Part shown: positions 36,661 to 44,715 of the stretch, one piece after another
Layout of the letters: every line of letters begins with the position of its first letter
How positions within the stretch are numbered: the stretch's first letter is position 1
Origin: Enterobacter genomosp. O
GTDB taxonomy: Bacteria > Pseudomonadota > Gammaproteobacteria > Enterobacterales > Enterobacteriaceae
NCBI RefSeq assembly: GCF_001022965.1
Contig: NZ_LECZ01000025.1
Location: 248,001 to 312,000, forward strand
Length of the DNA stretch: 64,000 nt
Direction of reading: 5' to 3'
Notes under the pieces: model-generated
Seen by the model: the letters and a program-made list of their open reading frames with translations, nothing else
Told to the model about the DNA's origin: nothing
Databases searched by the model: none
Translations under genes and position numbers: made by a program

Positions 36661-37379
36661 TTGAATTTAAAAACGTTTCCAAGCACTTTGGCCCAACCCA
36701 GGTGCTGCACAATATTGATTTGAACATTAAGCAGGGTGAAGTGGTGGTCATTATCGGGCCGTCCGGTTCCGGTAAATCGACGCTGCTGCGCTGCATCAAC
36801 AAGCTGGAAGAAATCACCAGCGGCGATCTGATCGTCGACGGTCTGAAAGTGAACGACCCGAAAGTGGACGACCGTCTGATTCGTCAGGAAGCGGGCATGG
36901 TGTTCCAGCAGTTCTACCTGTTCCCGCACCTGACGGCGCTGGAAAACGTGATGTTTGGCCCGCTGCGCGTGCGCGGCGCCAACAAAGCGGCGGCGGAAGC
37001 GCTGGCAAAAGATCTGCTGGCGAAAGTGGGCCTGGCAGAGCGTGCGCACCACTACCCTTCCGAGCTGTCCGGCGGCCAACAGCAGCGCGTGGCTATTGCC
37101 CGCGCGCTGGCGGTTAAACCTAAAATGATGCTGTTTGATGAGCCAACCTCTGCCCTTGACCCAGAGCTGCGTCACGAAGTGCTGAAAGTCATGCAGGATC
37201 TGGCAGAAGAAGGGATGACGATGGTTATCGTGACCCACGAAATCGGCTTTGCTGAGAAAGTGGCTTCCCGCCTGATCTTTATTGATAAAGGCCGTATCGC
37301 TGAAGACGGTAACCCGCAGGAACTGATTGCGAACCCGCCAAGTCAGCGCCTGCAGGAGTTCCTGCAGCACGTCTCCTGA
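36657..37379 (+). CDS. glnQ: Glutamine ABC importer ATPase GlnQ
   Basis: The 240-aa ATPase has Walker [10 protein letters not shown] (about 32-40), Q-loop [12 protein letters not shown], signature LSGGQQQR and Walker [14 protein letters not shown]. It energises glutamine import. The start is a GTG at 36657 inside the glnP stop (GTGA overlap), giving the E. coli N-terminus [12 protein letters not shown] terminator follows at 37396-37419. Confidence 0.97.
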   Translation: MIEFKNVSKHFGPTQVLHNIDLNIKQGEVVVIIGPSGSGKSTLLRCINKLEEITSGDLIVDGLKVNDPKVDDRLIRQEAGMVFQQFYLFPHLTALENVMFGPLRVRGANKAAAEALAKDLLAKVGLAERAHHYPSELSGGQQQRVAIARALAVKPKMMLFDEPTSALDPELRHEVLKVMQDLAEEGMTMVIVTHEIGFAEKVASRLIFIDKGRIAEDGNPQELIANPPSQRLQEFLQHVS

Positions 37380-37395
37380 TCCATCGCTTCACGCT

Positions 37396-37419
37396 AAGCC
37401 GGGCATGCCCGGCTTTTTT
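37396..37419 (+). terminator. Terminator after glnHPQ
   Basis: AAGCCGGGC (37396-37404), AT, GCCCGGCTT (37407-37415), followed by TTTT. Confidence 0.9.
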
Positions 37420-37503
37420 ACGCCAGATTGTTCCCAAAAATCCCCCGCCGCGCCCCGACTTCTATACTTATCATTTTGTTCGACATTTTCACCGGAGGAC
37501 GCC

Positions 37504-39717
37504 GTGCCGTGGATCCTGTTGCTGTTGATAAGCCTGTTTAGTACGCCATCGTTTGCCGTCGCGATCCCCGGCGTCACCACCGGAACCACCGCGACGACGA
37601 ACAGCACGCCGCCACCCGAGCCCGATGCCGAACAGAAAAAAGCTGCCTACAGCGCCCTTGCCGACGTCCTTGAGAATGACACCTCCCGGCAGGAGCTCAT
37701 CGGCCAGCTGCGAAAAGTGGCCGCCACGCCGCCGCAGGAGCAGGTGCCTGACATTACCCCGCCTCAGGAGGAGGAGCAAAAAACGGTGCTGGAAAACGTC
37801 ACCGACGTGAGCCGCCACTATGGTGAAGCGCTCTCCTCGCGCTTTGCCCAGCTCTATCGCAACCTGATTGGCTCACCGCATAAGCCCTTTAACCCACACA
37901 CCTTTACCGCCGCCGCCACGCAGTTCCTGATGCTGGCGGGCGCGGTATTTCTTTTTTACTGGCTGGTACGCCTGTGCGCGTGGCCGCTGTACCGCAAAAT
38001 GGGGCAATGGGGGCGCAGGAAAAATCAGGAGAAAAGCAGCTGGCTCCATCTGCCTTTAATGATCGCCTCAGCGTTTATCATCGATTTACTGCTGCTGGCG
38101 TTGACGCTGTTTTTAGGCCAGATGCTGGCCGACAGGCTGAATGCAGGCAACAAAACCATCGCCTTCCAGCAATCGCTTTTCCTGAATGCCTTTGCGCTGA
38201 TTGAGTTCTTCAAGGCGCTGCTGCGGTTACTCTTTTGTCCGCACGTTCCGGCGCTGCGCCCTTTTTCGATTCGCGATGAGAGCGCGAAATACTGGGCACT
38301 GCGTCTGAGCGTGCTCAGCGGGCTGATTGGCTACGGCCTGCTGGTTGCGGTGCCGATCATCTCCAACCAGGTGAACGTCCAGTTTGGCGCCCTGGCAAAC
38401 GTGATTATCATGCTCTGCATTACCGTCTGGTCGCTGTACCTTATCTTCCACAATAAAAAGACCATCACTGAGAGCCTGCTGCATCTGGCCGATCGCTCCC
38501 TCTCGTTCTTTAGCCTCTTTATTCGCGCGTTCGCCCTGGTGTGGCACTGGCTGGCAAGCGCTTACTTCATTGTGCTGTGCTTCTTCTCGCTGTTCGATCC
38601 GGGAAACAGCCTGAAATTTATGATGGGGGCCACTTTCAAAAGCCTGGCGATTATCGGCATCGCGGCGTTTGTATCCGGCCTGCTGTCGCGCTGGATATCG
38701 AAGACCATTACCCTGTCACCACAGGTTCAGCGCAATTACCCTGAGCTGCAAAAACGGGTGAACGGCTGGATGTCGGTATCGCTCAAGGTGGCGCGCATTC
38801 TGACCGTCTGCGTGGCGATTATGCTGCTCCTGAATGCGTGGAGCCTGTTTGATTTCTGGAACTGGCTGCATAACGGCGCAGGCGAAAAGACCGTCGATAT
38901 TTTAATTCGTATCGCCCTGATCCTGTTCTTCTCCGCCGTCGGCTGGACGCTGCTGGCGAGCCTTATCGAGAACCGTCTGGTATCGGATATTCACGGCAGG
39001 CCGCTGCCCAGCGCGCGGGCAAGAACGCTGTTAACCCTGTTCCGCAACGCGCTGGCGGTGATTATCAGTACCATCACTATCATGATTGTGCTGTCGGAAA
39101 TCGGGGTGAACATCGCCCCGCTGCTGGCGGGGGCCGGTGCGCTGGGGCTGGCGATCTCCTTCGGCTCGCAAACGCTGGTGAAGGATATTATTACCGGCAT
39201 TTTTATCCAGTTTGAGAACGGGATGAACACGGGGGATTTGGTCACGATTGGGCCGTTAACCGGCACGGTAGAGCGGATGTCCATACGCTCCGTCGGCGTG
39301 CGCCAGGACACCGGCGCGTACCACATCATTCCCTGGTCTTCGATCACCACCTTCGCCAACTTCGTCCGCGGTATTGGTTCCGTGGTGGCGAACTACGATG
39401 TGGATCGTCATGAGGATGCTGACAAAGCGAAGCAGGCGCTGCGGGATGCGGTAGAAGAGCTGATGCAGATGGACGATATTCGCGGGCTGGTGATCGGAGA
39501 GCCATCCTTTGCCGGCATTGTCGGGCTGACGAACACGGCATTTACCCTGCGCGTGTCGTTCACCACGCAGCCGCTGAAGCAGTGGACGGTGCGCTTTGCC
39601 CTCGACAGCATGGTGAAAAAACACTTCGATCTGGCGAACGTGCGGATGCCGGTGCAGACGTATCAGGTGTTGCCGCCACCCGCCTCTCCGCTCCCGCCGC
39701 AGGAGCCGACGCTGTAA
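37504..39717 (+). CDS. ybiO: Mechanosensitive channel YbiO
   Basis: YbiO is a large MscS-family channel (moderate conductance) that protects against hypo-osmotic shock. The 737-aa protein has a signal-like N-terminus ending SFAVA, a periplasmic domain, many membrane helices (about 140-560), and the MscS core with GAGALGLAISFGSQTLVKDIITGIFIQFENGMNTGDLVTI, which includes the pore-lining helix and beta domain. The start is a GTG at 37504 with GGAGGA at 37495-37500; the frame is open 59 codons further into the glnQ end, which is not coding. Confidence 0.93.
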   Translation: MPWILLLLISLFSTPSFAVAIPGVTTGTTATTNSTPPPEPDAEQKKAAYSALADVLENDTSRQELIGQLRKVAATPPQEQVPDITPPQEEEQKTVLENVTDVSRHYGEALSSRFAQLYRNLIGSPHKPFNPHTFTAAATQFLMLAGAVFLFYWLVRLCAWPLYRKMGQWGRRKNQEKSSWLHLPLMIASAFIIDLLLLALTLFLGQMLADRLNAGNKTIAFQQSLFLNAFALIEFFKALLRLLFCPHVPALRPFSIRDESAKYWALRLSVLSGLIGYGLLVAVPIISNQVNVQFGALANVIIMLCITVWSLYLIFHNKKTITESLLHLADRSLSFFSLFIRAFALVWHWLASAYFIVLCFFSLFDPGNSLKFMMGATFKSLAIIGIAAFVSGLLSRWISKTITLSPQVQRNYPELQKRVNGWMSVSLKVARILTVCVAIMLLLNAWSLFDFWNWLHNGAGEKTVDILIRIALILFFSAVGWTLLASLIENRLVSDIHGRPLPSARARTLLTLFRNALAVIISTITIMIVLSEIGVNIAPLLAGAGALGLAISFGSQTLVKDIITGIFIQFENGMNTGDLVTIGPLTGTVERMSIRSVGVRQDTGAYHIIPWSSITTFANFVRGIGSVVANYDVDRHEDADKAKQALRDAVEELMQMDDIRGLVIGEPSFAGIVGLTNTAFTLRVSFTTQPLKQWTVRFALDSMVKKHFDLANVRMPVQTYQVLPPPASPLPPQEPTL

Positions 39718-39720
39718 CCG

Positions 39721-39757
39721 AGCCGGGTGGCGGCTTCGCCTTACCCGGCCTACAACG
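39721..39757. repeat. REP element between ybiO and rlmF
   Basis: GCCGGGTGGCGGCTTCGCC-TTACCCGGCCTAC is a classical REP palindrome at the junction of two convergent genes. Confidence 0.85.
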
Positions 39758-39762
39758 GGGTG

Positions 39763-40674
39763 CTATTTGCGACGTTTGTTATCGTCCATAAACGACCAGG
39801 CGATAAAGCGGCTCTGTTTCTGGCCTTGCGCCATCTCTTTTTTCACCACTTTTACGGCGCCCGCTTCGGTCAGCGCGCGATAGAGTGGCGGCAGGTTATC
39901 CCCCCGGGAAACCAGAGTCGTGAACCACTTCACCTGGCGGCCAAACTGCTTGCTTTCCGCAATCATGCGCAGGATAAACGCCACTTCGCCACCTTCACAC
40001 CATAGCTCCTGCTGCTGTCCGCCGAAATTCAGCGCGGCGTCCTCGGCCTGACCCAGGTTGCGGCGCTTGCGCTCGCTTCCCGCGCGGGCCGCTGCTGCCG
40101 AATCATGGAACGGCGGATTGCACATCGTCACGTCATAGCTTTCGTTTTTGTGAATAATGCCGTTGAAAATCGCGGCCGCATCTTTCTGACGGCGCAGGCG
40201 AATGGCGCGGCTTAAACCCGGGTTCGCGCTGATAATCGCCTGGGCGCTGGCAAAGGCCTCGTCACCGATTTCGCTTCCGGTAAAGCGCCAGTGATATTCA
40301 TGCGCGCCGATCAGCGGGTAAATCAGGTTCGCCCCGGTACCGATATCCAGAACGGAGGCCTGCTCGGGAATCACTCCGTCACGATCGTCTGCGAGGAGAT
40401 CGGCAAGATGATGGACGTAATCAGCGCGGCCCGGCACGGGCGGGCAAAGAAAACCTTCCGGAATATCCCAGTGAGCCACACCGTAAAAATGCGCCAGCAG
40501 GGCTTTGTTCAGCATTTTAACCGCCTGCGGGTCAGCAAAGTTGACCGACGGTTCACCCGCAGGAGTCTGGACAATGTAGTCCTGCAGCGGAGGGCAGCTC
40601 AGGCATAACGCATTCATGTCGTAGCGGCTGCGGTGGCGATTTCGCGGGTGCAATCCCGGCTTTTGGGAAGTCAT
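39763..40674 (-). CDS. rlmF: 23S rRNA (adenine-1618-N6)-methyltransferase RlmF
   Basis: The 303-aa class I SAM methyltransferase modifies A1618 of 23S r[21 protein letters not shown] is the SAM-binding motif I, and [22 protein letters not shown] carries the NPPF catalytic motif of N6-adenine methylases. The start at 40674 has AAAGGAGA upstream and gives [13 protein letters not shown] as in E. coli; the longer frame adds 32 unconserved residues. It is convergent with ybiO across a REP. Confidence 0.93.
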   Translation of the reverse strand: MTSQKPGLHPRNRHRSRYDMNALCLSCPPLQDYIVQTPAGEPSVNFADPQAVKMLNKALLAHFYGVAHWDIPEGFLCPPVPGRADYVHHLADLLADDRDGVIPEQASVLDIGTGANLIYPLIGAHEYHWRFTGSEIGDEAFASAQAIISANPGLSRAIRLRRQKDAAAIFNGIIHKNESYDVTMCNPPFHDSAAAARAGSERKRRNLGQAEDAALNFGGQQQELWCEGGEVAFILRMIAESKQFGRQVKWFTTLVSRGDNLPPLYRALTEAGAVKVVKKEMAQGQKQSRFIAWSFMDDNKRRK

Positions 40675-40917
40675 GGCATTCTCCTTTAAACAGCGGCGTA
40701 AGATACCCTTTGCTGGCCCAACGGTAAATCTTTCTCTGTGACGCTTAAAAAACCGCCATAAATCAAACACCTTTATGTCTATGATCTGTCAGCGAATTGT
40801 CAATTAACATCGTTCAAAAAATAAGCAGATCATCATCAAATATTTGCGCTAAGTCACACTCGTCCGGCTTCTAAACTTATAGGGAATCACCTGTTGTTTC
40901 CTCATGAGGATGTGATT

Positions 40918-41184
40918 ATGAAAAAATATCTGACCCTTGCTGTTCTCGCCGGCGTCCTGGCGGCCGCGTCATTCTCCGCCATGGCCGTTCAGTCCCTTAC
41001 CCAGAGTACCGACACTAGCCAGCTGCGACCTGCGGGCACCGTCTCGGTAAGCCGTGCAAGCAATCTTGACGATCTGCAGGATAAACTGGCTGAAAAAGCC
41101 CGCCAGGAAGGTGCAAAAGGATTCGTGGTGAACTCCGCTGGCGGAGATAACCATATGTACGGCACAGCGACCATCTATAAATAA
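40918..41184 (+). CDS. mcbA: YhcN/McbA family periplasmic stress protein
   Basis: The 88-aa protein has a signal peptide (to about SFSAMA, residue 23) and a DUF1471 (YhcN/BhsA) domain ending GTATIYK. It is closest to E. coli McbA (YbiM), which affects colanic acid and biofilm and is induced through McbR. In the domain, DLQDKLAEKARQEGAKGFVVNSAGG aligns with McbA. The start at 40918 has GAGGA at 40906-40910. A terminator hairpin follows. No fiu/ybiX genes lie next to it, unlike K-12. Confidence 0.88.
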   Translation: MKKYLTLAVLAGVLAAASFSAMAVQSLTQSTDTSQLRPAGTVSVSRASNLDDLQDKLAEKARQEGAKGFVVNSAGGDNHMYGTATIYK

Positions 41185-41201
41185 CCAGCCTCTTCTACCA
41201 G

Positions 41202-41233
41202 ACTGCATCTGCCCAACGGATGCAGTTCTCTTC
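41202..41233 (+). terminator. Terminator after mcbA
   Basis: ACTGCATC (41202-41209) pairs with GATGCAGT (41219-41226), followed by a pyrimidine run. Confidence 0.65.
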
Positions 41234-41306
41234 CCCTCTCGCCTTGACTGTTCGTTTTTTGACCCCATAGTGAAATGTATAACTTAAACAGGTGATGGAG
41301 GACATC

Positions 41307-41573
41307 ATGGCTTCCGGTTGGGCAAATGACGACGCCGTTAACGAGCAGATCAACAGTACGATTGAAGATGCGGTTGCACGCGCTCGCGGTGAAATTCCGC
41401 GCGGGGAAAGCTTATCTGAATGCGAAGAATGTGGGGAACCCATTCCCGAGGCGCGCCGTAAAGCCATACCTGGCGTACGGCTTTGCATTGGCTGCCAGCA
41501 GGATAAAGATTCAAAAAATTCATCCCACTCAGGATATAATCGCAGAGGTTCGAAAGACAGCCAGCTACGTTGA
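41307..41573 (+). CDS. ybiI: DksA/TraR-type C4 zinc-finger protein YbiI
   Basis: The 88-aa protein carries a C4 zinc finger CEECG-N17-CIGC of the DksA/TraR family but lacks the long coiled coil of DksA. It is near identical to E. coli YbiI (ASGWANDDAVNEQINSTIEDA, C-terminus GYNRRGSKDSQLR). A role at RNA polymerase is possible by family but not shown. The start at 41307 follows GGAG at 41297-41300; an ATG five codons earlier lacks support. Confidence 0.92.
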   Translation: MASGWANDDAVNEQINSTIEDAVARARGEIPRGESLSECEECGEPIPEARRKAIPGVRLCIGCQQDKDSKNSSHSGYNRRGSKDSQLR

Positions 41574-41858
41574 CTTTCCTTTACGTAAGCTAACCGCGTA
41601 ACCGCGTTGCTTTACGCTCACGAATTTTAGCCAGACGCGTGGCAAAACGTGCCGTTCATGTCACTTCTGTAAAGCGCATCAACAAGAAGTGTAAAGCGCT
41701 GCTCTGAATTTATTAATATTCAATAAGTTATTTGTCATTCAATTTTTTTGAGCAACCACGTCAATTCTCTTCGATTTTATCTTCCGCGGAAAACCGTGAT
41801 ACTTATCACATCGACGGAACATCGTCCCCTTAACAGAATAACCTGCGAGAGATTAACT

Positions 41859-42119
41859 ATGAAAACCATCAAATATGCTGTTGCTGCTGTTGCCCTGTCC
41901 GCTCTGTCTTTCGGCGCTTTCGCTGCGGAGCCTGTTTCATCTGCTCAGGCGCAAAATATGAATAAAATCGGTGTGGTAAGTGCAGAAGGCGCGACCACGC
42001 TGGACGGTCTGGAAGCCAAACTGGCTGAGAAAGCCGCTGCTGCCGGTGCAAGCGGATACAGCATCACCTCCGCGAACACCAATAACAAGCTGAGCGGTAC
42101 TGCGGTTATCTACAAATAA
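41859..42119 (+). CDS. ybiJ: YhcN-family periplasmic protein YbiJ
   Basis: The 86-aa protein has a signal peptide ending SFGAFA (about residue 22) and a DUF1471 domain ending LSGTAVIYK, close to E. coli YbiJ. It is a second member of the family beside mcbA, with different N-terminal sequence, so an old duplication. GCGAGAG lies before the start. The 285-bp space before it is AT-rich and holds no other gene. Confidence 0.9.
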   Translation: MKTIKYAVAAVALSALSFGAFAAEPVSSAQAQNMNKIGVVSAEGATTLDGLEAKLAEKAAAAGASGYSITSANTNNKLSGTAVIYK

Positions 42120-42204
42120 TCGACTGAATGAATGCTATACCCTCGCCATACCCTCTGGTGAGCTGCTCCAACCCTCATTGACCCTGTTGTTGTTACCCTT
42201 GCTT

Positions 42205-42234
42205 GCCCGTCCGCCACTGGACGGGCTTTTTTTT
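42205..42234. terminator. Terminator between ybiJ and ybiB
   Basis: GCCCGTCC (42205-42212), loop GCCACT, GGACGGGC (42219-42226), then eight T residues, ending 3 nt before the convergent ybiB stop. Confidence 0.9.
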
Positions 42235-42236
42235 AC

Positions 42237-43199
42237 TTAAAAAGCGTCATTAACGCGTTTCAGCCCGGCTTCGACCGAGTCAGCTTCGCCTGTGGCGAGC
42301 AAGCAACAGGCCATCTGGAGCTTGATCGAATGCGGAACAGGTACATTCCCGGCAAGGCACTGCTCAATCCAGTGTGCCGTAGTATGCGGATCTTTCGCCT
42401 CGGGCAATATCACACCGGTATTCTCTTCCCCACGCTCAAGAATGGCGCGCGTGCCAGCAGAATCAATCAGCATCACCTGGGGGCAGCGCTGCGGGTTAGC
42501 ATAAACCTCGCCTTCCGTGCCGTGCATCAGCAATGCTCTGCCGCCAATGTCGTCAAAAAATTGCCCCACGCGCGCCACGTATTCCGGGTGCGAAACGCTG
42601 GAAAGGCGCAGGGCGTTATCTTCGCCAAACGGCGTCGCCAGCTTCGCCAGGGTATGCGCGCTGTTACGCACGCCCATGCGCCAGCGCATATCGAGCTGCT
42701 TTTCCAGCGGCGGGCAAAGTGTTCCCACCGGGATGTAAACCGGTTGATGGCCATCCAGCTTCGCCTGCGCCTGGCCGGCATGCCGCGTTGGCTCAACGCC
42801 TACCATGCCGAAAATCGTCTCCGTCAGCACGCGCGTGGGATCTTCGCTTACGCCGTGCACCACCACCGGGAACCCCAGCTTGTGTAATAAGATAGCGAGG
42901 AGCGGGGTCAAATTCGCCTGCTTACGCGCGCCGTTATAGCTAGGGATAACGATCGGCATCGGTTTTGCCACCGGCGGCGTTAAGCGCAGCGTTTGCGCCT
43001 GCATGGCTTCATAGAAGCCGCGCATCTCCGCTTCACCTTCACCTTTAATACGTAGCGCAATAAGGATCCCACCCATTTCCAGATCGGGCACATCACCGTT
43101 CAGCATATGGGTGTACAGGGCACGGGCCGTTTCCTGATCCAGGTCACGGGCGTGGTTCTTTCCTCGCCCCACCTCTTTGATAATTTTACGATAATCCAC
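42237..43199 (-). CDS. ybiB: TrpD2/YbiB, phosphoribosyltransferase-like nucleic-acid-binding protein
   Basis: The 320-aa protein has the fold of anthranilate phosphoribosyltransferase (TrpD): helical N-domain DLDQETARALYTHMLNGDVPDLEMGGILIALRIKGE and a larger domain with VIPSYNGARKQANLTPLLAILL. Known TrpD2 proteins, E. coli YbiB included, lack the enzymatic activity and bind nucleic acids; E. coli ybiB was linked to the LexA regulon. Length equals E. coli. Convergent with ybiJ; the fimbrial islet starts beyond its 5' end. Confidence 0.92.
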   Translation of the reverse strand: MDYRKIIKEVGRGKNHARDLDQETARALYTHMLNGDVPDLEMGGILIALRIKGEGEAEMRGFYEAMQAQTLRLTPPVAKPMPIVIPSYNGARKQANLTPLLAILLHKLGFPVVVHGVSEDPTRVLTETIFGMVGVEPTRHAGQAQAKLDGHQPVYIPVGTLCPPLEKQLDMRWRMGVRNSAHTLAKLATPFGEDNALRLSSVSHPEYVARVGQFFDDIGGRALLMHGTEGEVYANPQRCPQVMLIDSAGTRAILERGEENTGVILPEAKDPHTTAHWIEQCLAGNVPVPHSIKLQMACCLLATGEADSVEAGLKRVNDAF

Positions 43200-43359
43200 G
43201 ACATCTCTCCTTGCGGCTCTTTGCCGTTACTATAGCCCTGATAAATGCCTGCCGGGTAATCATTTTCCTCTCCCGGAAGCCTGCGAAGACGCTTTGAGGA
43301 TAAAAGTGGTCTGAAGATAAATTGAGCGAAAAATAATTCTCAGCGATAGTTCACACCGA

Positions 43360-43384
43360 ATTAATCAGCCACGTGATGATTAAT
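43360..43384. promoter_or_regulatory. Inverted repeat upstream of the fimbrial operon
   Basis: ATTAATCA (43360-43367) and TGATTAAT (43377-43384) form 8-bp arms around 9 nt, 35 nt before the major pilin start. It may be an operator. No recombinase gene or fimS-like long inverted repeats are visible, so site-specific phase inversion is unlikely. Confidence 0.4.
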
Positions 43385-43419
43385 GTCAGAAGTGTCACAC
43401 TTTCATTCAGAGGATTAAA

Positions 43420-43953
43420 ATGAAAAAATTTATTATTGCGGGCATCGCTGCCGGGATGGCGTGTGCTTCGGTTTCTGCATTTGCATCCAGTGGTGAAGGG
43501 CAAATTAATTTCACAGGTGAAATTATTGACTCTGCATGCACGGTCGTAAATGGTTTAAGTAACCCACTTAATGTTTCATTAGGTAAGGTTGCTAAATCTG
43601 CATTTGCCGGAAGTGGTTCGACGACGTCGACGACCCGCTTTAGTATTCAGCTTAAAGATTGTCCTGAAACGGTCACCAGTGCATCCGTGACGTTCGGCGG
43701 GACACCTGACAGTAACAATAAGGATATCCTTGCTGTTACTTCTGGCACAGGTGCTGCGTCGGGTGTAGGTGTTCAGCTGCTGGATAAAACCCAAAACCCA
43801 CTGAGTTTATATACTGCTTCTGCAGATTATACGCTCACGCCGGGAGCCACAACGAACGACCTGGAGTTTGGTGCACGCTATATTCAGACCGGAGGCACAA
43901 TTACTGCCGGGCTGGCGAATGCCGCATCAACCTTCACCATCGTTTACAACTAA
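43420..43953 (+). CDS. Fimbrial major pilin subunit (type 1/FimA-like)
   Basis: The 177-aa precursor has a signal peptide ending SAFA (about residue 22), a mature N-terminal donor strand, the pilin disulfide Cys40/Cys81 and the C-terminal FTIVYN with penultimate Tyr typical of subunits recognised by the chaperone. AGAGGA precedes the ATG. It is the first gene of a five-gene chaperone-usher operon and is cut off from the next gene by a strong hairpin, which suits its higher copy number. Codon use (ttt, aat, gtt) is more AT-rich than the core neighbours. Confidence 0.88.
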   Translation: MKKFIIAGIAAGMACASVSAFASSGEGQINFTGEIIDSACTVVNGLSNPLNVSLGKVAKSAFAGSGSTTSTTRFSIQLKDCPETVTSASVTFGGTPDSNNKDILAVTSGTGAASGVGVQLLDKTQNPLSLYTASADYTLTPGATTNDLEFGARYIQTGGTITAGLANAASTFTIVYN

Positions 43954-43956
43954 TAA

Positions 43957-43992
43957 AACAGATATTAGCTACCCCAGTGGCTAATATCTGTT
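43957..43992 (+). terminator. Intercistronic hairpin between pilin and chaperone genes
   Basis: AACAGATATTAGC (43957-43969) and GCTAATATCTGTT (43980-43992) form a perfect 13-bp stem with a 10-nt loop. The T run after it is weak, so it could stabilise the pilin mRNA or end most transcripts there. Confidence 0.7.
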
Positions 43993-44014
43993 ACTTCTTG
44001 ATTACGGTATCTCA

Positions 44015-44689
44015 ATGCGTAAATATCTTCTGCTCTCCTCATTTTTATTAATCACCTCTGCCGCTCACGCCGGAATTACTATCGGCGGCACGCGCGTGGT
44101 ATACCCGGAAAATAAAAAAGAGTCGTCTATTGGGATCGCCAACCCGGATAACCTCGACTACCTGGTGCAGTCGTGGGTAGAAACAGAAGACAACGCACGC
44201 GAGAAAGCCCCATTCCTGATTACGCCACCTCTGTTCCGCCTTGATGCGAAGCAGGACAACGTTCTGCGCATCATCAGAACCGGGGGGAATTTACCTGCCG
44301 ATCGTGAATCGCTGTTCTGGTTGAATATTAAATCTATTCCCTCTTCCGCGCGCAATGAAAACACGAACACGCTGCAGATCGCGATTAAAACTCGAATTAA
44401 ACTCCTCTATCGCCCGGCGAGTATTACCGGTAAGCCAGAAGATGCCACCACGCAATTAACCTGGCACACGCAGGGTAACCAGCTCATTGTCGAAAACCCT
44501 ACGCCGTTTTATATGAACTTCCAGGAGATAAAGCTGGACGGTAAAAAGGTCGACAAAGCCACCTACGCCAAACCCAAAGCCGAAACCCACTTTTCCGTTC
44601 CGGGGAATATTACCGCGCGCTCTGTGAGCTGGAAAATCATTAATGACTACGGCGGCATCAGCCAGTCATATACCGCGCAAATTAAATAA
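44015..44689 (+). CDS. Periplasmic fimbrial chaperone (PapD/FimC family)
   Basis: The 224-aa precursor has a signal peptide ending SAAHA (residue 19) and two Ig-like domains. Arg27 (mature Arg8, in GTRVVYPENKKES) and Lys129 (in TRIKLLYRP) are the residues that anchor the subunit C-terminus, and LFWLNIKSIPS is a family motif. It keeps pilins folded by donor-strand complementation and brings them to the usher. The ribosome-binding site is weak, which may lower its level. It lies between the pilin hairpin and the usher (26 nt before it). Confidence 0.9.
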   Translation: MRKYLLLSSFLLITSAAHAGITIGGTRVVYPENKKESSIGIANPDNLDYLVQSWVETEDNAREKAPFLITPPLFRLDAKQDNVLRIIRTGGNLPADRESLFWLNIKSIPSSARNENTNTLQIAIKTRIKLLYRPASITGKPEDATTQLTWHTQGNQLIVENPTPFYMNFQEIKLDGKKVDKATYAKPKAETHFSVPGNITARSVSWKIINDYGGISQSYTAQIK

Positions 44690-44715
44690 TCATCCAGGGA
44701 TTACTGGAAAACATT

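Noticed and set aside
37327..37503. Extended 59-codon N-terminus of YbiO
   Set aside because: It overlaps the glnQ 3' end and its terminator; the GTG at 37504 with GGAGGA and a signal-like sequence fits the family.
43398..43407. ACTTTCATTC before the pilin, as a fourth copy of the pflC/ybiV/ybiU element
   Set aside because: Only the left half matches; the right arm reads AGAGG, which is the ribosome-binding site. Likely chance.
43200..43419. Invertible promoter (fimS-like) before the pilin gene
   Set aside because: No paired long inverted repeats flank the promoter and no FimB/FimE-type recombinase gene is in the islet.
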